Below are positions 15,940 to 23,049 of a DNA stretch of 64,000 nt, piece by piece; the stretch's first letter is position 1, and each line of letters begins with the position of its first letter. The notes below the pieces were generated by a model that saw only the letters and a list, made by a program, of their open reading frames with translations, was not told the DNA's origin and did not search any database. Made by a program: the position numbers and the translations under genes. The stretch spans positions 601,169 to 665,168 of the forward strand of contig NZ_JABXOF010000002.1 in NCBI RefSeq assembly GCF_013375155.1. Reading direction: 5' to 3'. The DNA comes from Serratia ureilytica (GTDB taxonomy: Bacteria; Pseudomonadota; Gammaproteobacteria; Enterobacterales; Enterobacteriaceae).

Positions 15940-17928
15940 ATGGAAACGCCACGTTACAGCAAGCTCGCCGCTCTGGTGATCGCCTCACTCAGCGCCACCG
16001 CCGCACTGGCCGCGCCGCAGGACGACACCCAAGACACCATGGTCGTCACCGCCTCCGGCTTCCAGCAAAAAATTCAGGACTCCGCCGCTTCCATCTCAGT
16101 GATCCCGCGCCAGCAAATTGAAGATAAAGCCTATCGCGATGTGACCGATGCGCTGAAAGACGTGCCGGGCGTGGTCGTCACCGGCGGCGCCAGCAGCAGC
16201 GACATCAGCATCCGCGGCATGTCCTCCAAGTACACGCTGATTCTGGTGGACGGCAAGCGCGTCGACACCCGCGGCACCCGGCCGAACAGCGATAACGCCG
16301 GCATCGAACAGGGCTGGCTGCCGCCGATGGAAGCCATCGAACGTATCGAAGTGGTGCGCGGGCCGATGTCTTCGCTGTACGGTTCCGACGCCATGGGCGG
16401 CGTGATCAACGTCATCACCCGCAAGACTTCCCGCACCGAGTGGAAAGGCTCGCTGCACGGCGACGCCACCCTTCAGGAAAACCGCGATTCCGGCGATCTG
16501 TTCCAGACCAACGCCTACGCCTCCGGCCCACTGATTGAAGGCCTGCTCGGCGTGCGGGTCAACGGCCTGCTGTCGCGCCGCGCCGAAGATAAAATCGCCA
16601 ACGGTTACAACGAACAGCGCATGCGCAGCGGCACCGCGGTGTTCACTCTGACGCCGGACGAGAAAAACGAATTCGACTTCGAAATCGGCCGCTCGCTGCA
16701 GGATCGCAACAGCACGCCGGGCAAATCGGTGGTGGCGGAGCGCTGCAGCAAAGGCAAGTGCAAACCTACCTCTCGCAGCGAAAATCTCTACACCCGCACC
16801 AACTACGCGCTGACCCACAACGGTTATTACGACTTCGGTAACTCCACCAGCTACGTTCAGCGGGAAGAGACCAATAACCCGGGCCGCAAGATGAAGATGT
16901 ACAACACCATCTTCAACACCCAGAACCAGTTCGAGCTGGGTGCCCACATGCTGAACCTCGGCGGCCAATACCGCTATGAGAAACTGGGCGACAGCGGCAA
17001 CCAGCTGAGCTCGGCGCAAGACGTCAACCAGCTGACGCGCTGGAGCTGGGCGCTGTTCGCCGAGGACGAATGGGCGCTGACCAACGACTTCAGCCTGACC
17101 AGCGGCATCCGTATGGATCGCGATCAGAACTTTGGCAGCCACTGGTCGCCGCGCATGTACGGCGTCTGGCACCTGACCGAACAGTGGACGATGAAAGGCG
17201 GCGTCTCCGCCGGCTATCGTTCGCCGGATCTGCGCCAATCCTCCGCCAGCTGGGGCCAGGTCACCGGCGGCGGCGTGCGTAACGGCATCATCGTCGGCAA
17301 CCCGGATCTGCAGCCGGAGAAGAGCCTGAGCGAAGAGATCGGCCTGATGTGGGACAGCCTGGAAGGCGTCAATGCCGGGGTGACCGTCTTCAACACCGAC
17401 TTCAAGAACAAGATCACCGAAGTGCGCCGCTGCGAAGACACGCCGGACTGTAAGATCGGCAATGACGTCTACGACTTTATCAGCGATCGCGTCAACGTCG
17501 ACAAAGCCAATATGCGCGGCGTAGAGGCCACCTTCGGCTGGCAGATCAATAAAGACTGGAAGTGGAACGCCAACTACACCTACACCGCTTCCGAGCAGAA
17601 AAGCGGCGAGTTCCAGGGCAAGGCGCTGAACCAGATGCCTAAGCACATGATCAACACCGTGCTGGATTGGCAGGCTACGCAAGACCTCAGCCTGTGGTCG
17701 CGCGTTAACTTCCGCAGCCGCACCTCAGACTACCTGAGCCGCACGTCGATGGAGACCAGCACCCCGTCCTATACCTTCGTCGATGCGGGCCTGAGCTACC
17801 AGGCGGCGAAAAACCTGCAGCTGACCGGCGGGGTCTACAACATTCTCGACAAGACCGTGGATTACGATCACTACCGCACCACGCTGGACGGCCGCCGTTA
17901 CACCGTCGGCATGACCTACAACTTCTGA
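15940..17928 (+). CDS. TonB-dependent siderophore receptor (CirA/IrgA-like)
   Basis: This outer-membrane receptor of 662 residues has a signal peptide ending near ALAA, a TonB box DTMVVTA, a plug domain containing YTLILVDGKRV and IERIEVVRGPMSSLYGSDAMGG, and a 22-strand barrel ending in aromatic F. Those plug motifs match CirA and Vibrio IrgA more closely than FepA, pointing to catecholate-type ligands. Two Cys pairs (CSKGKC and CEDTPDC) probably brace extracellular loops. The ATG at 15940 is chosen by AGGAAAGG upstream. A terminator and then the binding lipoprotein gene follow. The ligand is inferred. Confidence 0.9.
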   Translation: METPRYSKLAALVIASLSATAALAAPQDDTQDTMVVTASGFQQKIQDSAASISVIPRQQIEDKAYRDVTDALKDVPGVVVTGGASSSDISIRGMSSKYTLILVDGKRVDTRGTRPNSDNAGIEQGWLPPMEAIERIEVVRGPMSSLYGSDAMGGVINVITRKTSRTEWKGSLHGDATLQENRDSGDLFQTNAYASGPLIEGLLGVRVNGLLSRRAEDKIANGYNEQRMRSGTAVFTLTPDEKNEFDFEIGRSLQDRNSTPGKSVVAERCSKGKCKPTSRSENLYTRTNYALTHNGYYDFGNSTSYVQREETNNPGRKMKMYNTIFNTQNQFELGAHMLNLGGQYRYEKLGDSGNQLSSAQDVNQLTRWSWALFAEDEWALTNDFSLTSGIRMDRDQNFGSHWSPRMYGVWHLTEQWTMKGGVSAGYRSPDLRQSSASWGQVTGGGVRNGIIVGNPDLQPEKSLSEEIGLMWDSLEGVNAGVTVFNTDFKNKITEVRRCEDTPDCKIGNDVYDFISDRVNVDKANMRGVEATFGWQINKDWKWNANYTYTASEQKSGEFQGKALNQMPKHMINTVLDWQATQDLSLWSRVNFRSRTSDYLSRTSMETSTPSYTFVDAGLSYQAAKNLQLTGGVYNILDKTVDYDHYRTTLDGRRYTVGMTYNF

Positions 17929-17935
17929 TGCCCCC

Positions 17936-17958
17936 GGGCGCGCGCTGCGCGCCCTTTT
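17936..17958 (+). terminator. Hairpin between receptor and binding-protein genes
   Basis: GGGCGCGC pairs with GCGCGCCC around GCT, followed by TTTT. It may attenuate transcription into the lipoprotein gene, 26 bases on. Confidence 0.7.
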
Positions 17959-17983
17959 CATTCCATCACCGAGAGGAAGCTCC

Positions 17984-18931
17984 ATGAGATTACGCCGCTC
18001 CCCCCTGATGATCGCCCTGCTGGCCGCGATGGCGCTGGCGGGTTGCCACAGCAAAACCGACGCGCCGGCGGCCTCGGCCACCGTCAACGTCCAGCACCTG
18101 AACGGCAGCACCGAGGTGAAGAAGCACCCGCAGCGCATCGTGGTGCTGGATTACGCCTCGCTGGAAACGCTGCAGCTGCTGGGCGTCGAGCCGCTGGCGC
18201 TGCCCGGCAACCGCAAGAACTTGCCGGATAACCTGAAGCGCTATCAGGATGACAAATACCTCAATGCCGGCACCCTATTCGAACCGGATATGGCCGTGCT
18301 GCGCGCCGCCAAACCGGATCTGATCCTGATCGCCGGCCGGGCGTCCAAAGCCTATGACGAGCTGAACACGCTGGCACCGACGTTGAACATGTCCGTCGAT
18401 CAGCAGGATCAGTTGGGCAGCCTGAAACAGCGCACCCGCCAGTTGGGCGAGCTGTTCGATAAACCGCAACAGGCGCAGGCGGCGATCGATAAGCTGGATG
18501 CGCAGATCGCGGCGGTCAAACCGCAGGCCGCCCAGGCCGGACGCGGGCTGGTGGTGCTGTTCTCCGGCGGCAAGATCAGCGCTTACGCCCCCAAGAGCCG
18601 TTTCAGCTTCGTCTATGACGCTCTCGGCTTCTCGTCCGCGCTGCAGTCCGATGAAAAAGACGTGCGCGGCAATAAGCTGACGCCTGAGCAGGTCGCCAAA
18701 CTGAACCCGGACTGGCTGTTCGTCATCGACAGAGATGCCGCGACCGGTCGGCCGAACGCGGTGGCGCCGCAGAAAATCCTCACCGGCACCGCGCTGAAGA
18801 AAACCACGGCGGTGAAAAAAGGCCAGGTGGTTTACCTGCCGGCGGCCGAGGTCTATCTGTCCGGCGGCATCGTCACCGCCCAGCACGTCGTCGAACGCGT
18901 GAGCGAAGCACTGAACCGCGCTGCGCGATAA
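17984..18931 (+). CDS. Iron-siderophore ABC transporter substrate-binding lipoprotein (CeuE/FatB-like)
   Basis: The 315-residue protein is a periplasmic-binding-fold class III member. The signal peptide ends in the lipobox LAGC, giving a lipid-anchored C21 or nearby cysteine. The mature part has KKHPQRIVVLDYASLETLQLLGV and the DWLFVIDRD region, typical of CeuE/YclQ-type catecholate siderophore binders. It lies 55 bases downstream of the receptor, so it probably shares Fur control. The matching ATPase and permease are about 700 bases away on the other strand, across the structured element. Confidence 0.88.
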   Translation: MRLRRSPLMIALLAAMALAGCHSKTDAPAASATVNVQHLNGSTEVKKHPQRIVVLDYASLETLQLLGVEPLALPGNRKNLPDNLKRYQDDKYLNAGTLFEPDMAVLRAAKPDLILIAGRASKAYDELNTLAPTLNMSVDQQDQLGSLKQRTRQLGELFDKPQQAQAAIDKLDAQIAAVKPQAAQAGRGLVVLFSGGKISAYAPKSRFSFVYDALGFSSALQSDEKDVRGNKLTPEQVAKLNPDWLFVIDRDAATGRPNAVAPQKILTGTALKKTTAVKKGQVVYLPAAEVYLSGGIVTAQHVVERVSEALNRAAR

Positions 18932-18976
18932 AAAAAGCCCGGCGATGCCGTAATGCGTGTCAGTTAGCGTTTTTTT
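18932..18976 (+). repeat. Decayed terminator, left copy of a ~45-bp inverted duplication
   Basis: The stretch after the lipoprotein stop, from AAAAAGCCCGGC to GCGTTTTTTT, is a near match to the reverse complement of 19606-19661. It lacks about ten bases that form the right arm of the hairpin in the other copy, so it no longer folds into a good terminator. The two copies bracket the element between the convergent iron-uptake operons. Confidence 0.55.
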
Positions 18977-19019
18977 GAAGTACTCGTGACGCTTTCGGTC
19001 GATAAATGAGAGGTGCATC

Positions 19020-19139
19020 ATGAGACTCCCGCACCTCGACCGAGCCAGGGGCCGAAGGCGCGGCCCCTGGCAACCCGCGCCTTTGCCCTGTCAGACGGTT
19101 GGCTTTGCCAACTTCCCTCCCTCCGCCATAGCGCATTGA
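19020..19139 (+). CDS. Possible 39-aa leader peptide of the structured element
   Basis: The ATG is preceded by GAGAGG at good spacing and opens a 39-residue frame, rich in Pro and Arg. The frame runs through the left terminal hairpin and stops one base after the left arm of the C4-like closing stem (TGA at 19137-19139). Its position suggests a regulatory or relic reading frame. No family is recognised. Confidence 0.3.
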   Translation: MRLPHLDRARGRRRGPWQPAPLPCQTVGFANFPPSAIAH

Positions 19140-19523
19140 GGCCGGTTGCGACAGGCGTCCCTGCCTGTCTCACCTGAAACCGCCGTCCATGGCGGTTTCG
19201 CCTAATGCGCTATGCCTGCGTTCGGCGTCTTCAAGGGCGCCCAACACCGCGCTCATCTCCAACTTCTCTACCACAACCTCATCAGCGGCAGATTTCCCAG
19301 TAGCTGCCAGCTCAGGTGTTGACCTTGAGCGCGCATCACTGGCTGCCGAGCAAGACGGCGTTGTCAGGGGCAACCGGCCAGGGAAGGCCGGTTGAGGCGA
19401 GACTAACAGGGACGTTTGTCGCAGCCGACCCGCCCGACAACGCAGACACGGCGAGGGTATCCGCGTAGCGGACAGACGGTGTTAAGCGAAGGCGCAGGTG
19501 GAGGGGCCGCGCCTTCGGCCCCT
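19047..19523. repeat. 22-bp perfect terminal inverted repeats, each also a hairpin
   Basis: AGGGGCCGAAGGCGCGGCCCCT at 19047-19068 has its exact reverse complement at 19502-19523. Each copy also folds on itself: 19045-19054 with 19061-19070, and 19500-19509 with 19516-19525, both 10-bp perfect stems. The loops AAGGCG and CGCCTT are complementary to each other. They frame a 0.5-kb GC-rich block with no sound gene. Confidence 0.75.
19127..19214 (+). ncRNA. C4-antisense-RNA-like three-way junction
   Basis: A closing stem of 11 perfect pairs (CATAGCGCATT 19127-19137 with AATGCGCTATG 19204-19214) encloses two perfect hairpins. One is GACAGGC/GCCTGTC (19150-19156 with 19163-19169), the other GAAACCGCC/GGCGGTTTC (19176-19184 with 19191-19199). 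The single-stranded arm GGCCGGTTGC (19140-19149) is exactly complementary to GCAACCGGCC at 19370-19379. Phage P1/P7 C4 RNA has this logic: a folded RNA whose unpaired arms pair with a target on the same transcript. The strand is inferred from that target and from the small ORF upstream. Confidence 0.5.
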
Positions 19524-19605
19524 CCAATTGCCGTTCGCTACGGCATCAGAGAAATGAGAGATTTTTACGGCAATTCAGGCTGCACGAAACACACAAAGAT
19601 GGGAT

Positions 19606-19661
19606 AAAAAAATGCCAGTCAGGCTTAACTGACCGGCATTACCGGCGATGCCGGGCTTTTT
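19606..19661 (-). terminator. Terminator of the siderophore permease/ATPase operon; right copy of the inverted duplication
   Basis: AATGCCAGTCAG (19611-19622) pairs with CTGACCGGCATT (19629-19640) with one mismatch, and on the minus strand a seven-T run follows. The adjoining GCCCGGC segment up to 19661 completes the match to the decayed copy at 18932-18976. Confidence 0.8.
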
Positions 19662-19667
19662 CCTGGA

Positions 19668-20456
19668 TTATATCGTCGGCTGGTTCACCAGACCGTCTAT
19701 CAGCACCTGCGGCGTGCCCTGCGAGCAACGCTCGATGCGCCCGCGCACGCCATAGACCCGCGCCAGGCTCTGCGGCGTAATCACCTGATCCGGCGCGCCG
19801 TCGGCGATCAGATCGCCATCCTGCAGCATCAGCACGTGGTCGCCGTGACGCAGCGCAATGTTGATGTCATGCACCACCACCACCGTCACGATATCGCGCT
19901 TGCGGGTTTCGCGGCGCACCAAATCCATCACGTGGAACTGGTAGTTGAGATCGAGCGCGCTCAGCGGCTCATCCAGCAGCAGCAGCGACGGCTGACGGAT
20001 CAGCGACTGCGCCAACCCCACCAGCTGTTTCTGGCCGCCGGACAGCTGATCGAGATAACTCAGCGCCAGGTGGGCGATGCCCAGCTGTTCCAGCAAAGCC
20101 ATCACTTCCGCTTCGCTGCCGGCGTTGCTGCGGCCGCCCGAGGCGCGCTGCGCCACGATGATCGACTCCAGCACGTGCAGATGCACCCCGGCGGGCAGCG
20201 ACTGCGGCAGGTACACCACTTTCTCCGCCCGACGGGCGAACGGCATCTGCATCAAATCGCCGTCGTCCAGCCACAGCTTGCCCTGCGCCGGGTTCAGCCC
20301 GGCCAGCGAGCGCAGCAATGTCGATTTGCCGCTGCCGTTCGGCCCCAGCAACACGGTGATTTGCCCGCGCGGCAGCATCGGCACCGAGAGATTGTCGATC
20401 ACCTGGCGTTTCGGGTAACCCGCCGAGAAGTTTTCTATCCGTAAACCCTGGCTCAT
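19668..20456 (-). CDS. Iron-siderophore ABC transporter ATPase
   Basis: The protein has 262 residues with Walker A GPNGSGKST, Q-loop LPQSL, signature LSGGQKQLVGLAQ, Walker B LLLLDEP and the switch histidine in VVVHD. It belongs to the FepC/CeuD/FecE group that powers ferric-siderophore import through a FecCD permease. Its start overlaps the permease stop by four bases, indicating co-translation. It converges on the receptor-lipoprotein unit and ends in a strong terminator. Confidence 0.9.
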   Translation of the reverse strand: MSQGLRIENFSAGYPKRQVIDNLSVPMLPRGQITVLLGPNGSGKSTLLRSLAGLNPAQGKLWLDDGDLMQMPFARRAEKVVYLPQSLPAGVHLHVLESIIVAQRASGGRSNAGSEAEVMALLEQLGIAHLALSYLDQLSGGQKQLVGLAQSLIRQPSLLLLDEPLSALDLNYQFHVMDLVRRETRKRDIVTVVVVHDINIALRHGDHVLMLQDGDLIADGAPDQVITPQSLARVYGVRGRIERCSQGTPQVLIDGLVNQPTI

Positions 20457-21535
20457 ACGTTCCCCCGGTGGCGCAGAATAATGCTCAGGAAGAACGGCAC
20501 CCCGACCAACGACGTCACGATCCCCACCGGGATGATTACCCCAGGCACCAGGTTTTTCGACGCCACCGAGGCCATCGACAGCACCAGCGCGCCAATCAGC
20601 GCACTGGCCGGCAGGTAGAAACGGTGATCTTCGCCGAAGATCATGCGGGCGATGTGCGGCGCCACCAGACCGATAAAGCCGATCGGCCCGACGAAAGCCA
20701 CCGCCAGCGCCGAGAGCATGCTGATGCGCAGCAGCGTGGTCAAACGCAGCCGACGCACGTCGATGCCGAAGCTCACCGCCCGGTCTTCACCCAGACGCAG
20801 CGCGGTCAGTTTCCACGAGCTCATCATCGACAGCGGCAGCAGCACGGCGAACACCCCGAACAGAATGCCCAGTTTGTCCCACGAGGCGCGCGCCAGGCTG
20901 CCCATGGTCCAGAACACCAGCCCCTGCAGCGTATCCTCGCTGGCGATGAACTGCATCATCGAGACCAGCGCGTTGAAGGTAAACACCAGCGCGATGCCGA
21001 ACAGCACCACGCCGGAGGTGGCGACCCGCGTCCAGCGCGTGATGCCGTCAAGCATCAGCGCGGCGAACAGCGCGAAGATAAAGGCGTTGGCGGAGATGAA
21101 CCACTGATCGGGGATCCCCGGAATGCCGATGCCGAGCACGATCGCCAGCGCGGCGCCAAAGGCCGCGGCGGAAGACACCCCGAGGGTGAAGGGGCTGGCC
21201 AGCGGGTTATTCAGGATGGTCTGCATTTCCGCCCCGGCCAGGCCGAGCGCAAAGCCCACCACCACCGCCATCAACGCATAGGGCAAGCGGATGTCCCAGA
21301 CGATCACCCGCGTGCCGGCATCGGCCGCGGCGGGATCAAGCAGCGTTTGCCATAAGGATGACAACGACAGGCCGGACGGCCCCATGGTGAAATCCAGCAG
21401 CAGCGAGCCCAGGATCGCCAATGCCAATACGCCCATCATCAACAGGCGATGGCGAAGAATATGCTGATAACGCCCCATCACGCCGGCGTCGGGCTGCCCC
21501 TTGGCTTCAGTCATGGGATCGGTGGATACGCTCAT
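20453..21535 (-). CDS. Iron-siderophore ABC transporter permease (FecCD family)
   Basis: The 360-residue membrane protein has about nine to ten hydrophobic segments and family blocks such as GAEMQTILNNPLASPFTLGVSSAAAFGAA and GFIGLVAPHIARMIFG. Many catecholate systems use two different permeases; only one gene is present here, so it may act as a homodimer in the manner of BtuC, or pair with a product encoded elsewhere. A Fur box lies about 110 bases upstream. The first 25 residues are an extra polar extension. Confidence 0.9.
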   Translation of the reverse strand: MSVSTDPMTEAKGQPDAGVMGRYQHILRHRLLMMGVLALAILGSLLLDFTMGPSGLSLSSLWQTLLDPAAADAGTRVIVWDIRLPYALMAVVVGFALGLAGAEMQTILNNPLASPFTLGVSSAAAFGAALAIVLGIGIPGIPDQWFISANAFIFALFAALMLDGITRWTRVATSGVVLFGIALVFTFNALVSMMQFIASEDTLQGLVFWTMGSLARASWDKLGILFGVFAVLLPLSMMSSWKLTALRLGEDRAVSFGIDVRRLRLTTLLRISMLSALAVAFVGPIGFIGLVAPHIARMIFGEDHRFYLPASALIGALVLSMASVASKNLVPGVIIPVGIVTSLVGVPFFLSIILRHRGNV

Positions 21536-21643
21536 TAGTTAAGATACCTGTTGCAACCATCATGACAGCGGCGCGAAAGCGGCCGCCGTGAACCGAAAAG
21601 TGTGCGGCAGCAGCCTGCGCACAGCCGTTAACAATAAAACAAA

Positions 21644-21658
21644 CGATAATACTTATCA
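21644..21658. promoter_or_regulatory. Fur box upstream of the permease/ATPase operon
   Basis: CGATAATACTTATCA matches TGATAATNATTATCA at 12 of the 14 defined positions. It lies in an AT-rich intergenic stretch between the divergent permease and GGDEF genes. Confidence 0.65.
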
Positions 21659-21862
21659 ATCATATCAATAGGTGAAAACGGCGTTGTCGAAATGTAATAA
21701 TTTGTTTTTTATCGCCATTTTTCAAACCGCCACGCTTTCCCCCGCCAACGGCCAGTAGGTTAATTATTCTGAAAATTCTTCCTGATCCGACCAGACTCTG
21801 ACAAATAACGGCAAAACCACATAGAATCCAAAATCACAGCACCGCGCGTGCAAAAAAACTTC

Positions 21863-21887
21863 AGGCCGCCGCAAGAGCGGCCTTATT
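21863..21887 (+). terminator. Attenuator-like hairpin just before the GGDEF gene
   Basis: AGGCCGC (21863-21869) pairs with GCGGCCT (21877-21883), followed by TTATTG. It ends only about 16 bases before the start codon, so it could limit readthrough or expose the ribosome site conditionally. Confidence 0.4.
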
Positions 21888-21903
21888 GATTGACGAGGCT
21901 GTA

Positions 21904-23004
21904 ATGAGAAGTCCATCTCCGGCGGTAACGCCCAAACGCCCGGCGCTGCTGAACTGGCTGTTATACAGCCCGCTGCACGCCGATGACGAGCCGTTTCAAC
22001 GCCAGCTGCGTCTCACGCTGACGCCCTCTCCTCTCACGCCCTGGCTGAATGCCGCAGGGCCGGCCGCGCTGCTGGCGGGGTACGCCTGGCTGGTCCAGCG
22101 GCCGCTCGGCATCGGTTTGTTGCTGCTGCTGCTGTTGTTGACCGCCGGGCGAGCCTGGCTGGCGCGCCGGCGTCAACCGGCCTGGCCGAACGCCATGCTG
22201 GTGACGGTGCTGCTGTGGGCGCTGCTGGTCGGCGCCAGCGCCGCTCTGGCGATGCTCTCGGGCCGCTTCGTCTTAATGCTGTTCGCCGGCCTGACGATCA
22301 CCGCCCTGGCCTGCTGGCTGATGCAACGCCACGCCGCCGTCCCGCGCTTCGCGCTGCTTGAGGTGATCGCGCTGACGCTGCCTTACCTGCTGGCGGCGCC
22401 GCTGTCGCGCGTGCAAAACCTGTTTGTCCTGGCGGACCTCGCGCCGCTGTGGCTGGTGCTGGCCCACGGCATGATCGCGCGCTACCACCGCCAGCTGGTG
22501 CAGCACGTCACGCTGGCGTGGGAGAAGCAGCAGGCGTCGCACCGCGATCGCCTGACCGGCTTTCTCAACCGCGCAGGCGGCGAGACGGTGATGCGCAGCA
22601 TCTGCCGTCCCGGAACGGCGCAGCCGATCTCCCACCTGTTCATTCTTGAATTCGGCCCGCTGGCGGCGCTCTACCAAAGCCACGGCGTCCAGATCGGCGA
22701 CGACGTGCTGCGCACCGTCGGCGAGCGCCTCAAGACGCTGATCCGCCCCAGCGACTATATCTGCCGCTATACCGGCGGCCAGTTTCTGATTCTGGTGCAC
22801 GATCTGCCCTACGGCGCGGAAAGCGAGTTTCTGGCGCGCATTGTGCCGCCGCTGGAGGCGCCCTACGATTTTGGCGCGTTCGGCGAGGTGAACATGCAGC
22901 TTAACGCCGGCATTGTGGCGCTGACGCAGGATTACGCGACGGTAGAGAGTTTGATGAGCTCGGCGCAGCAGGCGCTGGCGGAAGCCAAAGGCGGGAAAAA
23001 GTAA
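21904..23004 (+). CDS. Membrane GGDEF-domain protein with degenerate active site
   Basis: The protein has 366 residues. Five to six hydrophobic segments span about 50-190, followed by a GGDEF fold from about 210 (DRLTGFLNR at 215-223). The signature is TGGQF (290-294) instead of GGDEF, and the usual metal-binding aspartate region reads LEFGPL, so cyclic-di-GMP synthesis is unlikely. The inhibitory-site motif RPSD (281-284) is intact, so it may bind the nucleotide as a receptor. Start 21904 is set by GAGG; a TTG at 21886 is less likely. It is monocistronic. Confidence 0.88.
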   Translation: MRSPSPAVTPKRPALLNWLLYSPLHADDEPFQRQLRLTLTPSPLTPWLNAAGPAALLAGYAWLVQRPLGIGLLLLLLLLTAGRAWLARRRQPAWPNAMLVTVLLWALLVGASAALAMLSGRFVLMLFAGLTITALACWLMQRHAAVPRFALLEVIALTLPYLLAAPLSRVQNLFVLADLAPLWLVLAHGMIARYHRQLVQHVTLAWEKQQASHRDRLTGFLNRAGGETVMRSICRPGTAQPISHLFILEFGPLAALYQSHGVQIGDDVLRTVGERLKTLIRPSDYICRYTGGQFLILVHDLPYGAESEFLARIVPPLEAPYDFGAFGEVNMQLNAGIVALTQDYATVESLMSSAQQALAEAKGGKK

Positions 23005-23034
23005 AACAAAACGCGGCGGGAGCCCCCGCCGCGT
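23005..23034 (-). terminator. Intrinsic terminator of lysP
   Basis: ACGCGGCGGG (23011-23020) and CCCGCCGCGT (23025-23034) form a perfect 10-bp stem with loop AGCC. On the minus strand TTTTGTTTT follows. It abuts the stop codon of the convergent GGDEF gene. Confidence 0.8.
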
Positions 23035-23049
23035 GTCACTCACCGAAAA

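Noticed and set aside
19189..19395. A 68-codon open frame inside the structured element
   Set aside because: Its start codon lies in the loop of the second C4-like hairpin, with no Shine-Dalgarno. It may be a relic of a phage icd-type gene, but coding is unsupported.
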